Of a DNA stretch of 64,000 bases, positions 51,420-64,000 are shown piece by piece. Position numbers and translations under genes: made by a program. A model generated the notes under the pieces. That model saw only the letters and a program-made list of their open reading frames with translations. It had not been told where the DNA came from and made no database searches. How positions within the stretch are numbered: the first letter of the stretch is position 1; each line of letters starts with the position of its first letter. Origin of the DNA: Tubulanus polymorphus (lineage: Eukaryota; Nemertea; Palaeonemertea; Tubulaniformes; Tubulanidae); assembly GCF_964204645.1 (NCBI RefSeq), contig NC_134035.1, positions 8,496,501 through 8,560,500 of the forward strand. The letters are read 5' to 3'.

Positions 51420-54400
51420 CCATGAAAATTGATCGAAGTCAACGATTCAGATGTTTACCTGTTGGCTGCTCTGCTCATTAGAGAAACCGTCGTCGGGTCA
51501 TGCTGTTGTGTTTTATACCGAGGTCCTGCAATCATGTGCTTTTTCGACCTGATTAGCCTAATAAGCGATTTACATGGCAGACACCGCATATCTGTGACTC
51601 TGCAATTGTCTCATTTTATCATATATGTATATGGAAAGCCTCCTGCACTACTTGGCAAACGAACTGTGACGTCACTCGGCTAGAGCATGCACGGATATCA
51701 AACGGCAAACGACTGCCAATGTCTTTTATACTGATAGATAGGATAGAATCGATTGATAAACTATTTGATTCTATCTCATTTAAAACGAATTGTAAATTAT
51801 AAACCTATATTGTATCAAAACTTTAGATCGGCATTGTATCTATTTTTTACTGAATCTATCTTTTCAATTCCGACCTTACACTTCACTCGGCACTGGTCAT
51901 TTGAAATAGTTCTACTGACGTCTGACCATTGCCTAGTGGAGAACGTATATATCTAACTGACCCTCGCTCTCTTGCTCTCTCGCTGAGCTCACTTTCTATC
52001 CATCTCAGCATTCATGAATTAATCAGACCCAACACTTTAACTTCATTGTTTCTGTTTAGGCGAACTCTGAGCTAGAACCTCGTATCAATACTGAAAAGGC
52101 ATTTTTTATTCATTCAATTCTACTCGGCTTTACTCAATACTTATTCTACGATGGTATAAACGATAAATTCAGATTGTGAAATTTAAATATAACGCGATTT
52201 GAACTTTTCAATATTCGGTATCTAATAACAGTTTTCAGCTGTTTGCGCATATACGATGTTTAATCCTCGATAGTAACATCATCTCCCATTGTACAGTTTG
52301 TTCGAACACATATGTCGCATCGTTAGTTTCGATATTATCGACTCCGTCCGATATACAATTGTCGTTGCTTCTCTCGATCAACCACGCGCATGGGCAGCAT
52401 TCGTTTCAATAACCACCAGAACAGGGACAGGCGCAAAAAACCGTCAGCGCTAACCATGGTTAATCATGTATATGTGGTTAGGCGAATTGGCGGAGGAAAA
52501 CGATTTCGCGCGGCCTCTCACTTTAAGCTGGTTAGCCTAACTACGTATAAGCCACTAACCACGGTTAGGCTAACAGGGTTTTACCGCACCCGCCCCAGCC
52601 TATCAATATCACTGCGCCATTTTTTCCTTAGCGGTTCACTTTCTGTGAAGCGTTATTTGGCAAGCGACTTCAATATTCGCGTTAAAACCGTTTTCGTTGT
52701 CGCTATCCGTCTGGATCAGGTGATCGGTGTGATCAGAAATCACGAAAAAAAAATTTAAAAAAGATGCGCCCTGCTTCTAACTATAACAACCGTATGGGTA
52801 ATTCACATTCCGCACATGCCCCTGAATAACACAGAGTTCGTAACACATCAATGTATAAAAACATTATCTTAGCGATTTGTACTTTGAAGAACGTTCGGGC
52901 GGCTATTGGCAGAAAACCCGTTATCGGCTCGGGAATGGTCATGAAATCGACCCGTAGCCGTTTGATATCCACGTTCAGGCGAGGAGTACGCGCGAAATCA
53001 CTTCACGCTACGCATTCATAATTCATTCATCGACAATCTTTCCGTGAAAGGGCAAATAGCAATAACTATCAAATATTCGCCTTCTGAGATACCGGCTTGA
53101 CCGCCAGTTTAACATCGATCGTTGGCCGCGTTTAGTTTACGCCGCAGTGCAAATAAAATGACGTTTAATGAATATAAGACATTGACGAGACTGGCGCACG
53201 CAAGGTGCGTCACTCGTATCGTCCTTTAGCGTCGAGCTGATATACTATCGACATGAATCTAATTAAAAATGGAAGAAATGCATGTAATAATGTATCACGT
53301 CATGAGGATTTGAGTAAAGAGATTATCGAAACAAAATGCGCTAAGACTTAGATGTGAGTCCAAGACCTCAGTCCTATAGCTAGTCTATTACAGCTTAAGA
53401 TATTTCGGGTTCAAACCAAGTGCATACTTCAAAATGCTGCCGATTAGTTTTTTCAATTAAATAAAATACTCATTTCATACAGTAGTAAAACCCTTATCAG
53501 GAATTCAAAATTCAAAATGGCAGAAAACTATTTGCAAGTAGTCGTAGGGGAATATATTTATATAGAAACACATCCTTTTTAAGGCCGCTTAGGCAAGAAC
53601 CAAAAAATGAAAGCATAGGATAACGAAAGATGCTTTTCCCTTGTAATTTTGAGGAAAAATAGTTATTCGCCGATTCAAAAATAATCTTTTCATCTTCCAC
53701 ATACGAGGTTAGGCTACAACATCTCATCATAAATCGAGGCCCATTACCAGGGGAAACAGATCGTTCTCCTTCACTTCAAGTAAACAGGATACTTTATCGA
53801 GGAATCATTGGCGAGGTTACGGTGTTACTTTCACAGTGTCTGACATTTATTATCTCGCGCAATCTTTCACTACAACAACGACCGAACGAGACGCTTTACC
53901 ACAATTAACCAGCGGCCATAAAAATGTTAATTCATACTTTGGTTTAAATAGCGTAATCGAACATTTGCGGGAACATTTGAAGGAACTGAAGAGATAAAGT
54001 AGATATTCTTAATGACAAATATCGCCTTTAACACAATAAAACGAAGAAAAATGCGTGTATTAAGTCATAGTTCATTAATATTGAGCAAAAAAAACAATAT
54101 ACCCCTAATCGATCCTAAATCCTCGTCAGATGATAGAACAATCAATTATTTTCTAATCAAATACAACGTTTTTGATATCGCAGAATGACTGAATCGCCAC
54201 GAGGAATTGTCAGTGGGCGGAGTTCAACAAGTGATAAGATACGTGTTCGTTCACGTGATAGATAAACTACGCTGGCTTTCGGATAAAACATTTTATTTCC
54301 TTTTGTAAATCAAATTCCTAAAAATGTTCTATGAATGTATAACCAATCGATCGGTCACTAGAAGTAAGCTAGAACATTTTGTCTGGAACTGCAGCAGAAG

Positions 54401-54455
54401 GTAGTTGACTATTCCACTCAATGTTTGGGTACCTTTTGTTTGAATCAGCGAAGCG
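51420..54455. other. gene-free stretch
   Basis: No supported gene. At 52455-52580 there are inverted and repeated GGTTAG/CTAACC words (GGTTAGCCTAAC, CTAACCACGGTTAGG), possibly a small decayed foldback element. The 122-codon frame over it is not protein-like. Confidence 0.35.
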
Positions 54456-54540
54456 TTATTAATAATAATAATAATAATGATTTATTTACTTATAAAGCGC
54501 ATTTCTATAAAACATAATCATTGCACTTCACATTATCAAA
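54455..54540 (-). mobile_element. LINE/SINE 3' end with (ATT)n tail
   Basis: On the minus strand GAAATGCGCTTTATAAGTAAATAAATC runs into (ATT)5. The GCGCT-TATA-AGTAAATAAATCATTATT layout is a common 3' end in marine animal LINEs and the SINEs that use them. The 5' part is not recognisable. Confidence 0.45.
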
Positions 54541-55965
54541 ACAGATAAGACAGAAGCAGATTAAAACACTAAGTTATTACGAAGTTTCACGATTCTTCTC
54601 CGGAGATCTTGTTCCTATACATACAGAAAGAACCACCAGCAAACTATATGCGATGGAAAACTGCCCTGAACATATTTTGCGAATATCATCGACTTGTTTT
54701 CGAACGTTTGGATGCTGAAGTCTTGTTAGAAAGTAGAGGACTAGCATGGAATTTGATTCACCTAGTCGTCTATGTTCAGAGAGGTAGCATTATTGCGCTT
54801 TCTATGTTGAGAGAAACTAGCAAAACGGGAACGTCTTTTAATAATATGAGTACCGAAGTAGATATTACTGTACGTCACCGCGGAAGCCATCAAGTACCTG
54901 ATAAAAATGCCGATAATACCTTCTGATCCGATTCCATAATTTCCTGTTTGAGGCCTCGCTTTGTCGCTGGGATCCGGATTTTGTTCAGCTTCGGGAAATC
55001 TCGTTAATTACGTTTAGATTAAACTAATTCATAAACTATTCATAAGCGGAAAACGCCGTGATGACGTCCAATTTTCAAAAACCAATCAGTGGTGATGAAT
55101 GAAACCAGGCGGGCATCTCAAACGCTCCTGTGGCAGGCGAGGATCCGTCAGGTTCGCTAGTAGTTAATTACACTCGGTCTTCCGCATTTAATTTCTCATA
55201 CACTTCAATTGAAAATGAACTTTTATTTTTAGATAAGTAGATCAGTTATAACCAGTGGACATTCAGTTTAAGATAAATGGAATTAATGGAGAAATTAGTT
55301 CGGTTTGAGAAATACACATTATTGTGACTTCAACTGAAAAAAAAAACTGTGAAACCGGGAAACCAGGGAACCGAGGAACCTGATGGGAGATTGTTGTCCG
55401 TCAGGTAAATCGATCACCGTTTCGCAGAATGTTTAATCAAAGTTTCATCAGTATCATGTTATTATCACTAATCAAACGATACGTTCGACTCTTGCGTTAG
55501 AATTAGTTAGTGTCCATTCGATTTAAACCCGCATCACTATACTCGACGCGCGCGTGGTACCCGGTGATGCGCGGTATGTCGTTTTGATGTCTCGGATATA
55601 CGACCGACGACTTGTAATCCGACGACGGTCGCCCGATATATATACGCCGTAAGAATAATTACCACCCGCGGGCACAGTACTTAACCCTAGTCGGTTTATG
55701 ATATATACATATATCGATATCATACGTCGGACATCATGTCAGCTTTCATACGAAGGTCAGGCGAGTTTGGTTTTACTTTGTTTACAACGCCTCGCGGTCG
55801 CAAACATTATTGCAAATCACAATAAAATACCGCTGACCGGTTTCATTACTTCATAAAGCCAATCATAGGCATTCTCACGTCCATCATTCCGTGAAGTAAA
55901 TCTTGCTGTAAGGTCTCTTTGATGTAACCCGGTACAACTATTTGAAATGTTATGCTAATATTATG

Positions 55966-56101
55966 TAATTGAAGAAATCCCACAATTCGAATTTTATATT
56001 TTATAGACTATTTCCACCGTATAGTCAACAGCCGAAACGTTTTGGTTTCAAGATGATAATTTTCATCATATGATATTCGAATTGTGGGACTTCTTCAATT
56101 A
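55966..56101. mobile_element. 136-bp MITE with 27-bp inverted ends, TA-flanked
   Basis: TAATTGAAGAAATCCCACAA...TTCGAAT on the left is the inverse of ATTCGAATTGTGGGACTTCT...TTCAATTA on the right with one mismatch. The centre carries CCGAAACG followed by GATGATAATTTTCATCAT, itself a small hairpin. Non-coding. Confidence 0.88.
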
Positions 56102-56820
56102 TTTAAATTGTATCCGTCGTTACATAAACGATTAAGATCATTTGAAACGATATCGCTTTGAAGCAATTTGGCGACATTATTCTCATTGTTGCCTTGATTA
56201 ATCGGCGAAATTTGACTCAATGGTATACGTTCGTGCAGCACAGATTACATCGTCGTTTGTATTGTTTACATGGGCACCATCCGAAAAATCGATTGATATC
56301 ACACATGTTCGTGGGTGGCAACAGCTTAATTGAAAGTCAATGAGTTTTACGTTATTCGTCCAGGCTTGTATTAGTTTGGACTTAAAAATATCTGGATTTG
56401 TTGGATATTGGTTGAATTTCTTACGCAACGAACGATATTTAAGGTTAGTTAAGTAGTTTCGTTGTTTCGAACTGGTTCGGTATATGGTAACTGGTAAATT
56501 TTCCAAGCGAATGGCTCGCTCAAATTCAGTTCCATCCAACCGAAGTCGCTTTGCAAGGAGGGTGACGTGTACCCGGTTATGTTCGACACTTTGTTGCGAG
56601 GTTCGTTATTTGTATATTTATATGTTATTTCATAAGCCGTGAGTTGGGGGCTTGACTTTTTGGCCAACTTCGGCTATCGGAGTTAGTCGACTTTATCTAC
56701 GAACCGAAGTGAAACCGAACGTCGGTTTAGTCGGAATTATAGTCCGGAAATGGTGAACGCAACTGCATGAGCACGGACGCTGTAGACGTGACCTAGATTC
56801 AAGATGGCCGATACAGCGTA

Positions 56821-56995
56821 AAGGCGGGTGTATGTCGGCTTTGCGACGGCTTGCGACTCATTGCGACGCGATTCACTGCGACCGCCAGCGACGATCGCAA
56901 CTAGTCGCATACAGTCGCCGATAATCGCGTGCAACCGACTTATGCACCAACTTGCGACGATCGCATCGCGTCGCAAGGCCGACCTACGCCCGGCT
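56821..56995. mobile_element. CpG-rich MITE with repeated TGCGAC words
   Basis: The ends AGGCGGGTGTATGTCGGC...TTTGCGAC and GTCGCAAGGCCGACCTACGC...CCGGCT are inverted, about 27 bp, with a few mismatches. The interior is packed with TGCGAC, GTCGC and CGATCGCA words. Non-coding, no clear target duplication. Confidence 0.75.
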
Positions 56996-57153
56996 CAAGA
57001 CCCAGTGCGTTCGGTTATTAGTCGACTAAACAAACGCAAACCGAAATTCGCCCTCTGGTGTTTCAAATCACGAATCAGTTATCGATATCGCGGTTGTTAA
57101 CTTCACTCGATACACCATTAAAGCGTATACATCATTAATTAAATATCGCGGTA

Positions 57154-57442
57154 TTACGACCCGAAGTAACATTGCGTGTAATAATGGTATGTTATCGACT
57201 CCGGACGGCGCGAATGGACTTGACTGGTCCTCGCGAAGTCCGATAACTCATTATCTATAATGCGAGAAACTGCCTCGCCGTATCGATCAACCGCTGACCT
57301 GAAAGTTTCAAATGTCGGTGGCTTTTCCGAGTTCGATAACGGTCCATCTCCTCCGCGTGCTTCGGTCTCCAGATGCTTCGCCACCGCGGTCCCAGAAGAC
57401 GCCAAATATAAGATACCGATAGTGGAAATCTGGCAGATCTAG
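57154..57442 (-). CDS. protein-like frame, possible exon, unrecognised
   Basis: On the minus strand the frame ISTIGILYLASSGTAVAKHL...GPLSNSEKPPTFETF...DRYGEAVSRIIDNELSDF is open for about 95 codons to a stop at 57154. It has no ATG near its start and a poor acceptor at 57442. A plus-strand ATG frame (57260-57442) is also open, so the strand is uncertain. Confidence 0.22.
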
Positions 57443-57738
57443 TTCGGTATTTTTATCTATGCTTTTAAATGGTTCGTGTACTTCTTAAATAACGGATTTC
57501 GAGTGCGTAAAAGCATTAGGGAGCGGACTGTGCCATGTCGATTGATCAATTTCATTCAGAAGGCAACATCGAAACGCTCAGAATAACGACGTAATTTTTC
57601 TCGTAATAATGGAACTAAGCCGCGTTCGAAACAGAAACGGGAAAGACCGTGCGCTGTCATATTATTATTATTGATGCTTTCGTTCGCCTATAATAGACCG
57701 GTGGTGATGGCTCGGGTAACGTAGAATTTCCGACAAAC

Positions 57739-57915
57739 ATAATATATAACGAGAATCCCACAATAAAGACGAAAAAATGAAGTCAGAAAAAGTTTCCTAG
57801 AGCTGGCAGTTTATCCGACGTCTGGATTATTTTCTTATACCGTATAGTCAGAGTACGTAGTGGAAACGTCGAATAAACTACCCGCTCAGCGAAACATTTT
57901 CGGACTTTTTTTTTC
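57739..57915. mobile_element. short element, CGACGTTTCG family, copy 2 with inverted halves
   Basis: The left half (ATCCCACAATAAAGACGAAAAAATGAAGTC, TTTCCTAGAGC, TTTATCCGACGTC) and right half (GGAAACGTCGAATAAACTAC, CGCTCAGCGAAACATTTTCGG) are inverted relative to each other. The left half aligns with 39029-39158. Confidence 0.65.
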
Positions 57916-59150
57916 ATATAGTGCCTTATCAATGGTGGTGGTCATGACATACACAATGAGGCGTGCTGGCGTCCTGGGACGCCATTAAGAAATGTGGTTG
58001 CATGTCGATTTATTATCTTGACATAGAATCACATATGACTGATAAAAAGTTTTCGACATTTTATGTTCAGTAATATCTTAACATAGATTACTATATGGTT
58101 AGTAAAAATGTTTTGCCAATTTTATGACGAGCGATCTCGACATAAAATCGGAAACGTTTTTCTTTTGTTCAAAATACGGATTTTCATCGCACGATCCACT
58201 GCGGTCTACAGGCCGGCGGACATCTTTCACGAATTCGATTTTATCTCCGTCAAGTTGTTGCCGAGTAATAAAAAAGTTTCCAGTTTCTAGGCGCCATTTT
58301 GTGGCGGTCCCTCGAGGTCCCCATTGTTGCGATACATTTGCGCTCATTTTTAAAACATAAGTTTAGATTGAATATCATATAGTTCTGCAGTCCCTTGCTC
58401 GACGAAATCAATTTATACACCATTTTAAAGGACATGAAATGCAGATATTTGCTGGCGATTCTTGGAACTTTTGAACGCAACACTTGAGAACAGTGACGAT
58501 GTGAAACCAAGGACCGCATATCTTAACCGCGCGTAAAAGAAATCACAATATTTATTGATTTTGAAATATCTAAGTATCTCTTAAAGCTATATTTCCATTT
58601 TTCACAGATTTTAAAGAGGGTTATTTGCAGTTTAAGCCTGCGTTGAATTTTTTTGAATATCTTTCCTGACGACTGATCTGTACCCGCTTGAGTTTGAGAT
58701 TACGCGCAAAAGGGGTCTACAGAGATTCGAGGGTGATAGATTCTGCGCTCGAGGCTTATCGTTACAACAGCACATTATGAATATACAAAACAAATTATCA
58801 TCCGATTATACGTACACAAATATACAAGCTGTTACTGTCATTTCATATTTATCGATCAGTGGTCAATTCGTGTTTGGTCACTTGTGAACATTTTAACAGA
58901 TGGATGTTGTCACATCGCTTTGGCGACCCTTCAGTGACCGGGGAACTTTTCATCCATACTCTTCGACGCCTTATTGGCGTGCAAAGATTTTCGTTAGTTT
59001 GGGGAACGTGTCGTGTATAACTAATCTTCCTGATGGTTCCGGGCACCAGTTCGGAAACAACTTGCTCCCAGATTGAATCTCGTATATACACTCAGAAATA
59101 ACTGAAACATTGAGAAATGTATCTGTAGGCAGCTTTTGAACGTTTTTAAA

Positions 59151-59395
59151 GCTGCGATCACATGGAGACGATTTGACCCGGGCCAAAATTAGGCCCGAAT
59201 CAAATTTTGCCCGCGTCTAATTAGAACAAACGCTTCTAATAATAAACGTTTAATAATAAACGCTGAAAGCGACGTGAGTCACTTCCGGAACCAGTTGCCA
59301 TTCATAAGCAATGATTTGACCTGCGCTGAAATTTGGCTCGGGCCTGGTCCGACATTTTTGGTCGATTTGGCCCATTTTGGACCCGTGTGAGCAGT
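59151..59395. mobile_element. probable MITE with GATTTGACCCGGGCC-type ends
   Basis: CTGCGATCACATGGAGACGATTTGACCCGGGCC on the left is loosely inverted on the right (GGTCGATTTGGCCCA...GACCCGTGTGAGCAG). Several GGCCC/GGGCC words lie inside. Divergent, with no target duplication seen. Confidence 0.45.
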
Positions 59396-60324
59396 GGTGT
59401 TCCCGGCCAAATTTGACACAAGCCAAAAACGCTCGTTCGATCGCGGCTCACGGCAGACGAAACAGCTACGTTCAAGTTTAACGAGTTAAGTTTTTTCGAA
59501 CTCGTTGCGAAATTCATTGTTCACGAACATCGGGGATATTTTAGGCAATAAATATTGGGCAATAAATGTTATTTCATAGCTTGAGTTCACAATGGCCATA
59601 ATTCGTATTCGTTTTTTCGAAAAAAACCAAATCGTTCATTATTCATCGTTTGGCGACACTAGGGCGTGCGCGTGCGTACTAACACGTTTGTATTATTCAT
59701 TAACCATCGCCTCGAATTTTCCGACGATGCGCGAAACGGCTGCACTCGACGTCAACTCTCGATCCGACGACGCGTCTTGATCGGCGGTATATTATCGGCG
59801 TCGCGCCTGGAATTTCCCTCGACGGTGCACTAATAAGCCCTTCAGGCGAGTGATCGCTGAATTCCGCGCGTCCCAAGAGCTCGTAAGGTAAAATCTGACG
59901 AATCTCTCGATAAATGTCGCGACGTACAACACACGCGTGGAAACTGTAAAAAGGCTCATTAGACCCGGTTATTAATCTTCGCTAGGGAGCAAGTTATTAA
60001 AAAAAAGAATAGCGAAACGAATTGAACGAGGATTTGCACCATTTTCTGCTGAACGCCGTATGAACCACAGGCCCGTATTTATTGCCGAAGTTCCACCCCG
60101 ATACCGAGCTTTAGAAAATTTGAGCATCGGTTCCTCAACATTCACACATTGGTAAACATTATTGACTAGTTTTCGTTCATATTGCTTCCAAACTTTGTTG
60201 ATTATGAGGCAAAATTGTAGGAAATTTTTACCCAAAATATGCTAGAAATTATAAAATTGCTTCTCTTTACATCTCATCTCCGAGCATTTCCTGCGCGAGT
60301 TCTCTCGGAACAAGACATTTTTTT

Positions 60325-60370
60325 TAAATCTTAAACTAGGGATTGACCCTGTTATATATTTCCGATTTTA
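60325..60370. mobile_element. remnant of the 19762-type element
   Basis: TTTTAAATCTTAAACTAGGG then ATTGACCCTGTTAT matches one end of the family as seen at 22433. The rest is absent. Confidence 0.45.
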
Positions 60371-60724
60371 GGCTTCTTTAGTATATTTCCGCCTGCAAAA
60401 TTCTGACCACATTGGAACATTATACCAGAGATCAAGGGCTTTCCCTCGAGCGAAAAGTCGATTTTTGGGGGCCCATGGATTGGACTACTTAAGTCACGTG
60501 TTATGTTTCACTTACAATATGACCGTCAGGTTGCGCCATGTGTAGTCGCTGAGATTGTAGAGGGCGCACATCGTGTATCACCGAATCAGAGTACATATTG
60601 TTGCTAAAATGTAGAACATGAGCAACGGGCCGCAACTGGAGATAGATCGAATGTTATCAGTCGCGTACTCTCACACGTCTGGTGTAACTAGTAGTTAACT
60701 CCAGTTATTTCGTCGCTGGAATGT

Positions 60725-60875
60725 ATACGCTTGAAGCTCAAGGTAGAATCTATACTCGAATCTCACGGCAGGATCTGCGCCAGCTACGGGGTACTTCCAG
60801 CAGATCGCATGGTGATGGTCTCTCCGCATTGATGACGCTCCCGTTCGAATCTCCGTCAGTCTTTGGTACGGGAAC
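60725..60875 (+). mobile_element. weak tRNA-like SINE candidate
   Basis: CCGTTCGAATCTCC at 60841-60854 resembles a B box, with GGTCTCTCCGCATTGATGACG upstream. The acceptor and D arms are not evident. Low confidence. Confidence 0.2.
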
Positions 60876-61002
60876 TATACGTCAGCCGCGTTAGTTCCGG
60901 GTAAGCGCGGGAAGACTACGTCATTCACCGTCAACCTGAGCTTTCCAAACATACTAGATTATCTTTAATAACGCATCCACCATTCGTATTGAATGCGGCA
61001 GC

Positions 61003-61128
61003 AGCTAACGCAAACGTGGATTTTTTTTAAATTTTTTTCAATCGGGAATCGAGCTCACCAAAGTAGCTAACACAGACGTGGACTTTTTGTTTTAATTTTT
61101 TCACTCGGGAATCGAGCCCATCGAAGTA
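61003..61128. repeat. tandem duplication of a 61-65 bp unit
   Basis: AGCTAACGCAAACGTGGATT...TCGGGAATCGAGCTCACCAAAGT (61003-61063) is followed head to tail by AGCTAACACAGACGTGGACT...TCGGGAATCGAGCCCATCGAAGT (61064-61128). GGGAATCGAGC is close to a reversed B box, so the unit may derive from a tRNA-like SINE. Confidence 0.8.
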
Positions 61129-61139
61129 GGCCTATACCT

Positions 61140-63780
61140 TGTATTGGCTGTTTGAAGGTCGCATTATGTATTCAGCCGAAACCGGCGCCGGTTATTTTCC
61201 CGACTGGGAAAAAACGGCATGGAAGCGATGAGCTCGTGGAATGGGAACCTCTCGGGGTTTCCGCTTACAATAACCATTGAAATATTCAGTGACAATTTCT
61301 CGGCAGTCCGGTTTGTCATTCGAGCCGATAATGCAAAAACTTTGATCGTCATAAGCGTGCAGCCCTGCCAACCCGATCAGATATGTACCCGAGGGCCACT
61401 GCGCGGCATATTGGACCGATAATCCCGGCGGATATCCTTTTTTTAATGCGCAAAATATCTGCTTTCTCGCGCCACGAGGCGGCAGAATTTGTGATTTCTG
61501 ACTCGTTTGAATTACCCGATACATTGGATGGTACAACTTGAAACCGTCTGTAAAGTATTTCCTGATTATAACCGCACTAGCTAAATAAAAAAATTACGCC
61601 ATTGTGTGGCCATGAGTCCAAAATGACAGGAAAATAAACAGCAATTCGTAAATGTGAAATCTAGTGAATATTGAAATTCTATAATATAAGTTGGGCCCCT
61701 TTTGAAAGTTAAATTTAAAAAAATATTAAAAATCAAAAACAAAATCAAATGAAAGTCTTTTCAAAAGTTCGTAAAAGTTAAAGTTAACGAAACCGTTGCC
61801 GCTCCTCGAAATTTGTTCGCTGCGGTTGCTAGTTGTTGGTGTGTATCCAATTAGTGACTCGCTGTGGTTCCTGTTGTAAGATGTTGATGTCACGCTAGGT
61901 GCTTCCAGTGAACGATCCCGAAATTCGACGATCTACGCGCACAGAATTTATCGAAAATACTAAGGTTGCTGAGTTACAGCGTGTTCACGGAAATACAACG
62001 ATTGTTCGGGGTGTTGCTGATCGTGAAACGTAACAGCTATAATTGCGAATTGCACCACGTACGCAGGTCCACGAGTGGTCGCAAAAATTCGATAAAATCA
62101 TTTTTTTTCACAAAGTTTTATCGCCAAGCTGGTTTGTATTGGACGAAAAATCTGCTCGTAACAACAGTGTTCTAAAAACGTCTTCTGATAAATCTCGACA
62201 CCACTCCAAATAAACTGATAGCCCTGCTGGAAATTCTCCAACGGAAAAAAAACTAATAACGTGATGATTTTGTCAACTGCCGCAAAATAGGGAATTTCGT
62301 TTAGAAATAATGAATAATTCGAATCAAATCTTACAAGCCGTAAGAATTTGAAAAATTCGAGAGCTCGGATTGAGCTTTCTCCTCCTCGAAATCCCAGAAA
62401 ACAACTCCCTTCAAAAAAACTAAACACACCCTACTTCCTGCAGGGGCTCCCTAAAAAATAATCTCTCAAAGAACTCGTCGAAAACGAAAATTAAACGATA
62501 TAACCCCTAAATGAACTTACCCAAAAGGAAACTAATGCAAAAAAAAATCCACAACATAAATTTGAAATCCAATAATTTCTCTTCTATTTTGGAAAATGAA
62601 TTCTCTAAGAGATTAGAAATGATTAAAACCTTTGTGAACCCCACAGCTTCCGGTTAGAATTCCATCAGCAGATACGAGTCAAAATTCACTACCAACTAAA
62701 TGAGCCAACGACCTCATAAAACTAGCATAAATTAAACTGGTGAACTAATTTCACTACGGTCTGCTGAAAGATCGACAAGCACGAACCAAGACAATAACGC
62801 TTCAGTTTAAAATCCAACTTTCAATAATGATGAAAACATAAAGTAAATCATAGTAATATCAATGACTGAAAAATGGACTACAGGCTGCTCCAACGGAAAT
62901 AAGGGACCCCCATCATAGTAGGTACATGATATATCGAAATCCCTCAATCAATGAGGAACTCGCGACACAGCTATCCTGCCAGATGGCATGACGAGCACTC
63001 AAAATCAAATTGTCAAAATCAGTTCATTTTCAATGAACTTTGAACTGCACTTTTAGGCTTCCGAAATCACAGGACCTACCAAATATACGAATATACAATA
63101 GATTAATTTGTCTACCCTGATATTGGCTCTCACTGATTTGAGAAAAAGCTCGTTCAGTTTTAACTGACATGTAGAAGAAATTGAATGCGGAAGACCGATT
63201 GACTACTGGCGAACCTGGCGGATCCTCACCTGCCATACTCGGAATCCTCGATTGCCACAGTTACGGCGCGGGTACCCAATTAAATGCGTTAAGAGCTTCA
63301 CTTGCTTCAGAACTGCGGGTCCCGTATTTCTGTGACAAGGCTGTGTACTGAAACCGATCGTGATAATTAATTTTTCGTGATTGTGATTTTATTCATTCAA
63401 TGTCAGTGGTGGGATGATTTACAAACTTCGATTGTCGGTCATAGTATTGTTCGGCGATATGGCGTTGGTCACCCGAAACGTGGCTCTGCAATGGGTCTGT
63501 AAGGCGAACTTTGGCCTTCGTCGTTTTTGTAGTTTCACAGTGACGTCCATACTGTAACTAGGTCCGAACGATAGCTATCGTACCATAACTATATACGATA
63601 GTGACCGAAGTTCGCCCGCACATACGGCTCCGTAAGTGCGCAATCTCGTTGTCTTCGTCGCGTTGCTCTAAGGATTGAAACAATTCCTCGAGTCGGCTTA
63701 TTTCGTCTTGTTATCAATTCCGTAATCAGAGCGACACGACAGCCACTGGTCCTGACGCTAATTCGTACGAAGACCATATA
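61140..63780. other. gene-free stretch
   Basis: No supported gene or element. Open frames of up to 114 codons (61192-61536, 62098-62427) have no recognisable domain. Confidence 0.4.
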
Positions 63781-63789
63781 CGTATCTAT

Positions 63790-63818
63790 ACACACACCAC
63801 ACACACACACACACACAC
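63790..63818. repeat. (AC)n microsatellite
   Basis: About 14 AC units with one CC interruption. Confidence 0.95.
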
Positions 63819-64000
63819 GGATATGTATATACTCATTAGTTCGCGAACGCTCGCAATTTGTGGCGCTCCGTAATTATCATCATTGTTGTAATAAAGGTCC
63901 TGCAGCCGTGTGGTTTTGTCACGTGACAACGCCTTGTTATACCCACCACACCCGAGTGATAGCCAAATAAGCTCGTGAAAGACCAGGAGCCTGAGTTTCC

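Noticed and set aside
52390-52758. 122-codon plus-strand frame starting MGSIRFNNHQ
   Set aside because: It runs over inverted GGTTAG words and ends in low-complexity sequence; composition is not protein-like.

Overview
This is eukaryotic nuclear DNA. It has GT-AG introns, diverged non-LTR retrotransposon fragments, many short non-autonomous inverted-repeat elements, tRNA-like SINE heads, long microsatellites and long gene-poor stretches. There are no operons, ribosome-binding sites or bacterial gene order. The AT-rich composition and the mix of LINE and foldback elements suit a marine invertebrate, possibly a lophotrochozoan. That placement is inference, and no single gene here proves it.

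The one convincing gene is on the minus strand at 14134-5851. It has two coding exons (14134-13856 and 12606-5851) and predicts about 2344 residues. The order is a novel N-terminal region, a beta-propeller-like module of about 330 residues, about 1460 residues of a nested 14-residue repeat, a second diverged copy of the propeller-like module carrying a poly-Asp run, and a C-terminal hydrophobic tail suggesting a tail-anchored membrane protein. The repeat is a hierarchical coding minisatellite of 42-bp units, 210-bp blocks and a 1095-bp higher-order period. I do not recognise the family. An LTR-like repeat lies downstream (4902-5261), and its AATAAA is the nearest canonical poly(A) signal I can find on the gene's strand.

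Layout. 1-1860: broken LINE reverse transcriptase (minus). 1861-5850: gene-free, with two long (TA)n tracts and the LTR-like repeat. 5851-14134: the large gene, with a palindromic element in its intron. 15005-15526: an unrecognised coding-looking minus-strand frame. 15581-16071: a short plus-strand frame running into an uninterrupted (CTG)86 tract. 16200-16490: a retrotransposon-like 3' tail. 16510-16750: a possible peptide-receptor (GPCR) exon. 16.8-64 kb: no convincing full gene, but isolated exon-like segments (22.1, 22.8, 24.1-24.9, 27.2, 31.7, 48.2, 50.5, 57.2 kb), more LINE fragments (33.6, 38.5, 45.1 kb) and many small repeats.

Several repeat families recur in the window. One is a 326-340 bp element whose long inverted ends each look like an outward-facing tRNA promoter (35896, 48648; fragment 44465); one copy has a perfect 9-bp target duplication. 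A 125-bp element has a 17-bp target duplication (19745; relatives at 22433, 33856, 60325). A ~100-bp element lies at 33979, 35672 and 51330. Another family sits around 39029 and 57739. Several TA-flanked palindromic MITEs are also present. All of this was read by eye; homology searches and RNA data would settle most uncertain calls.
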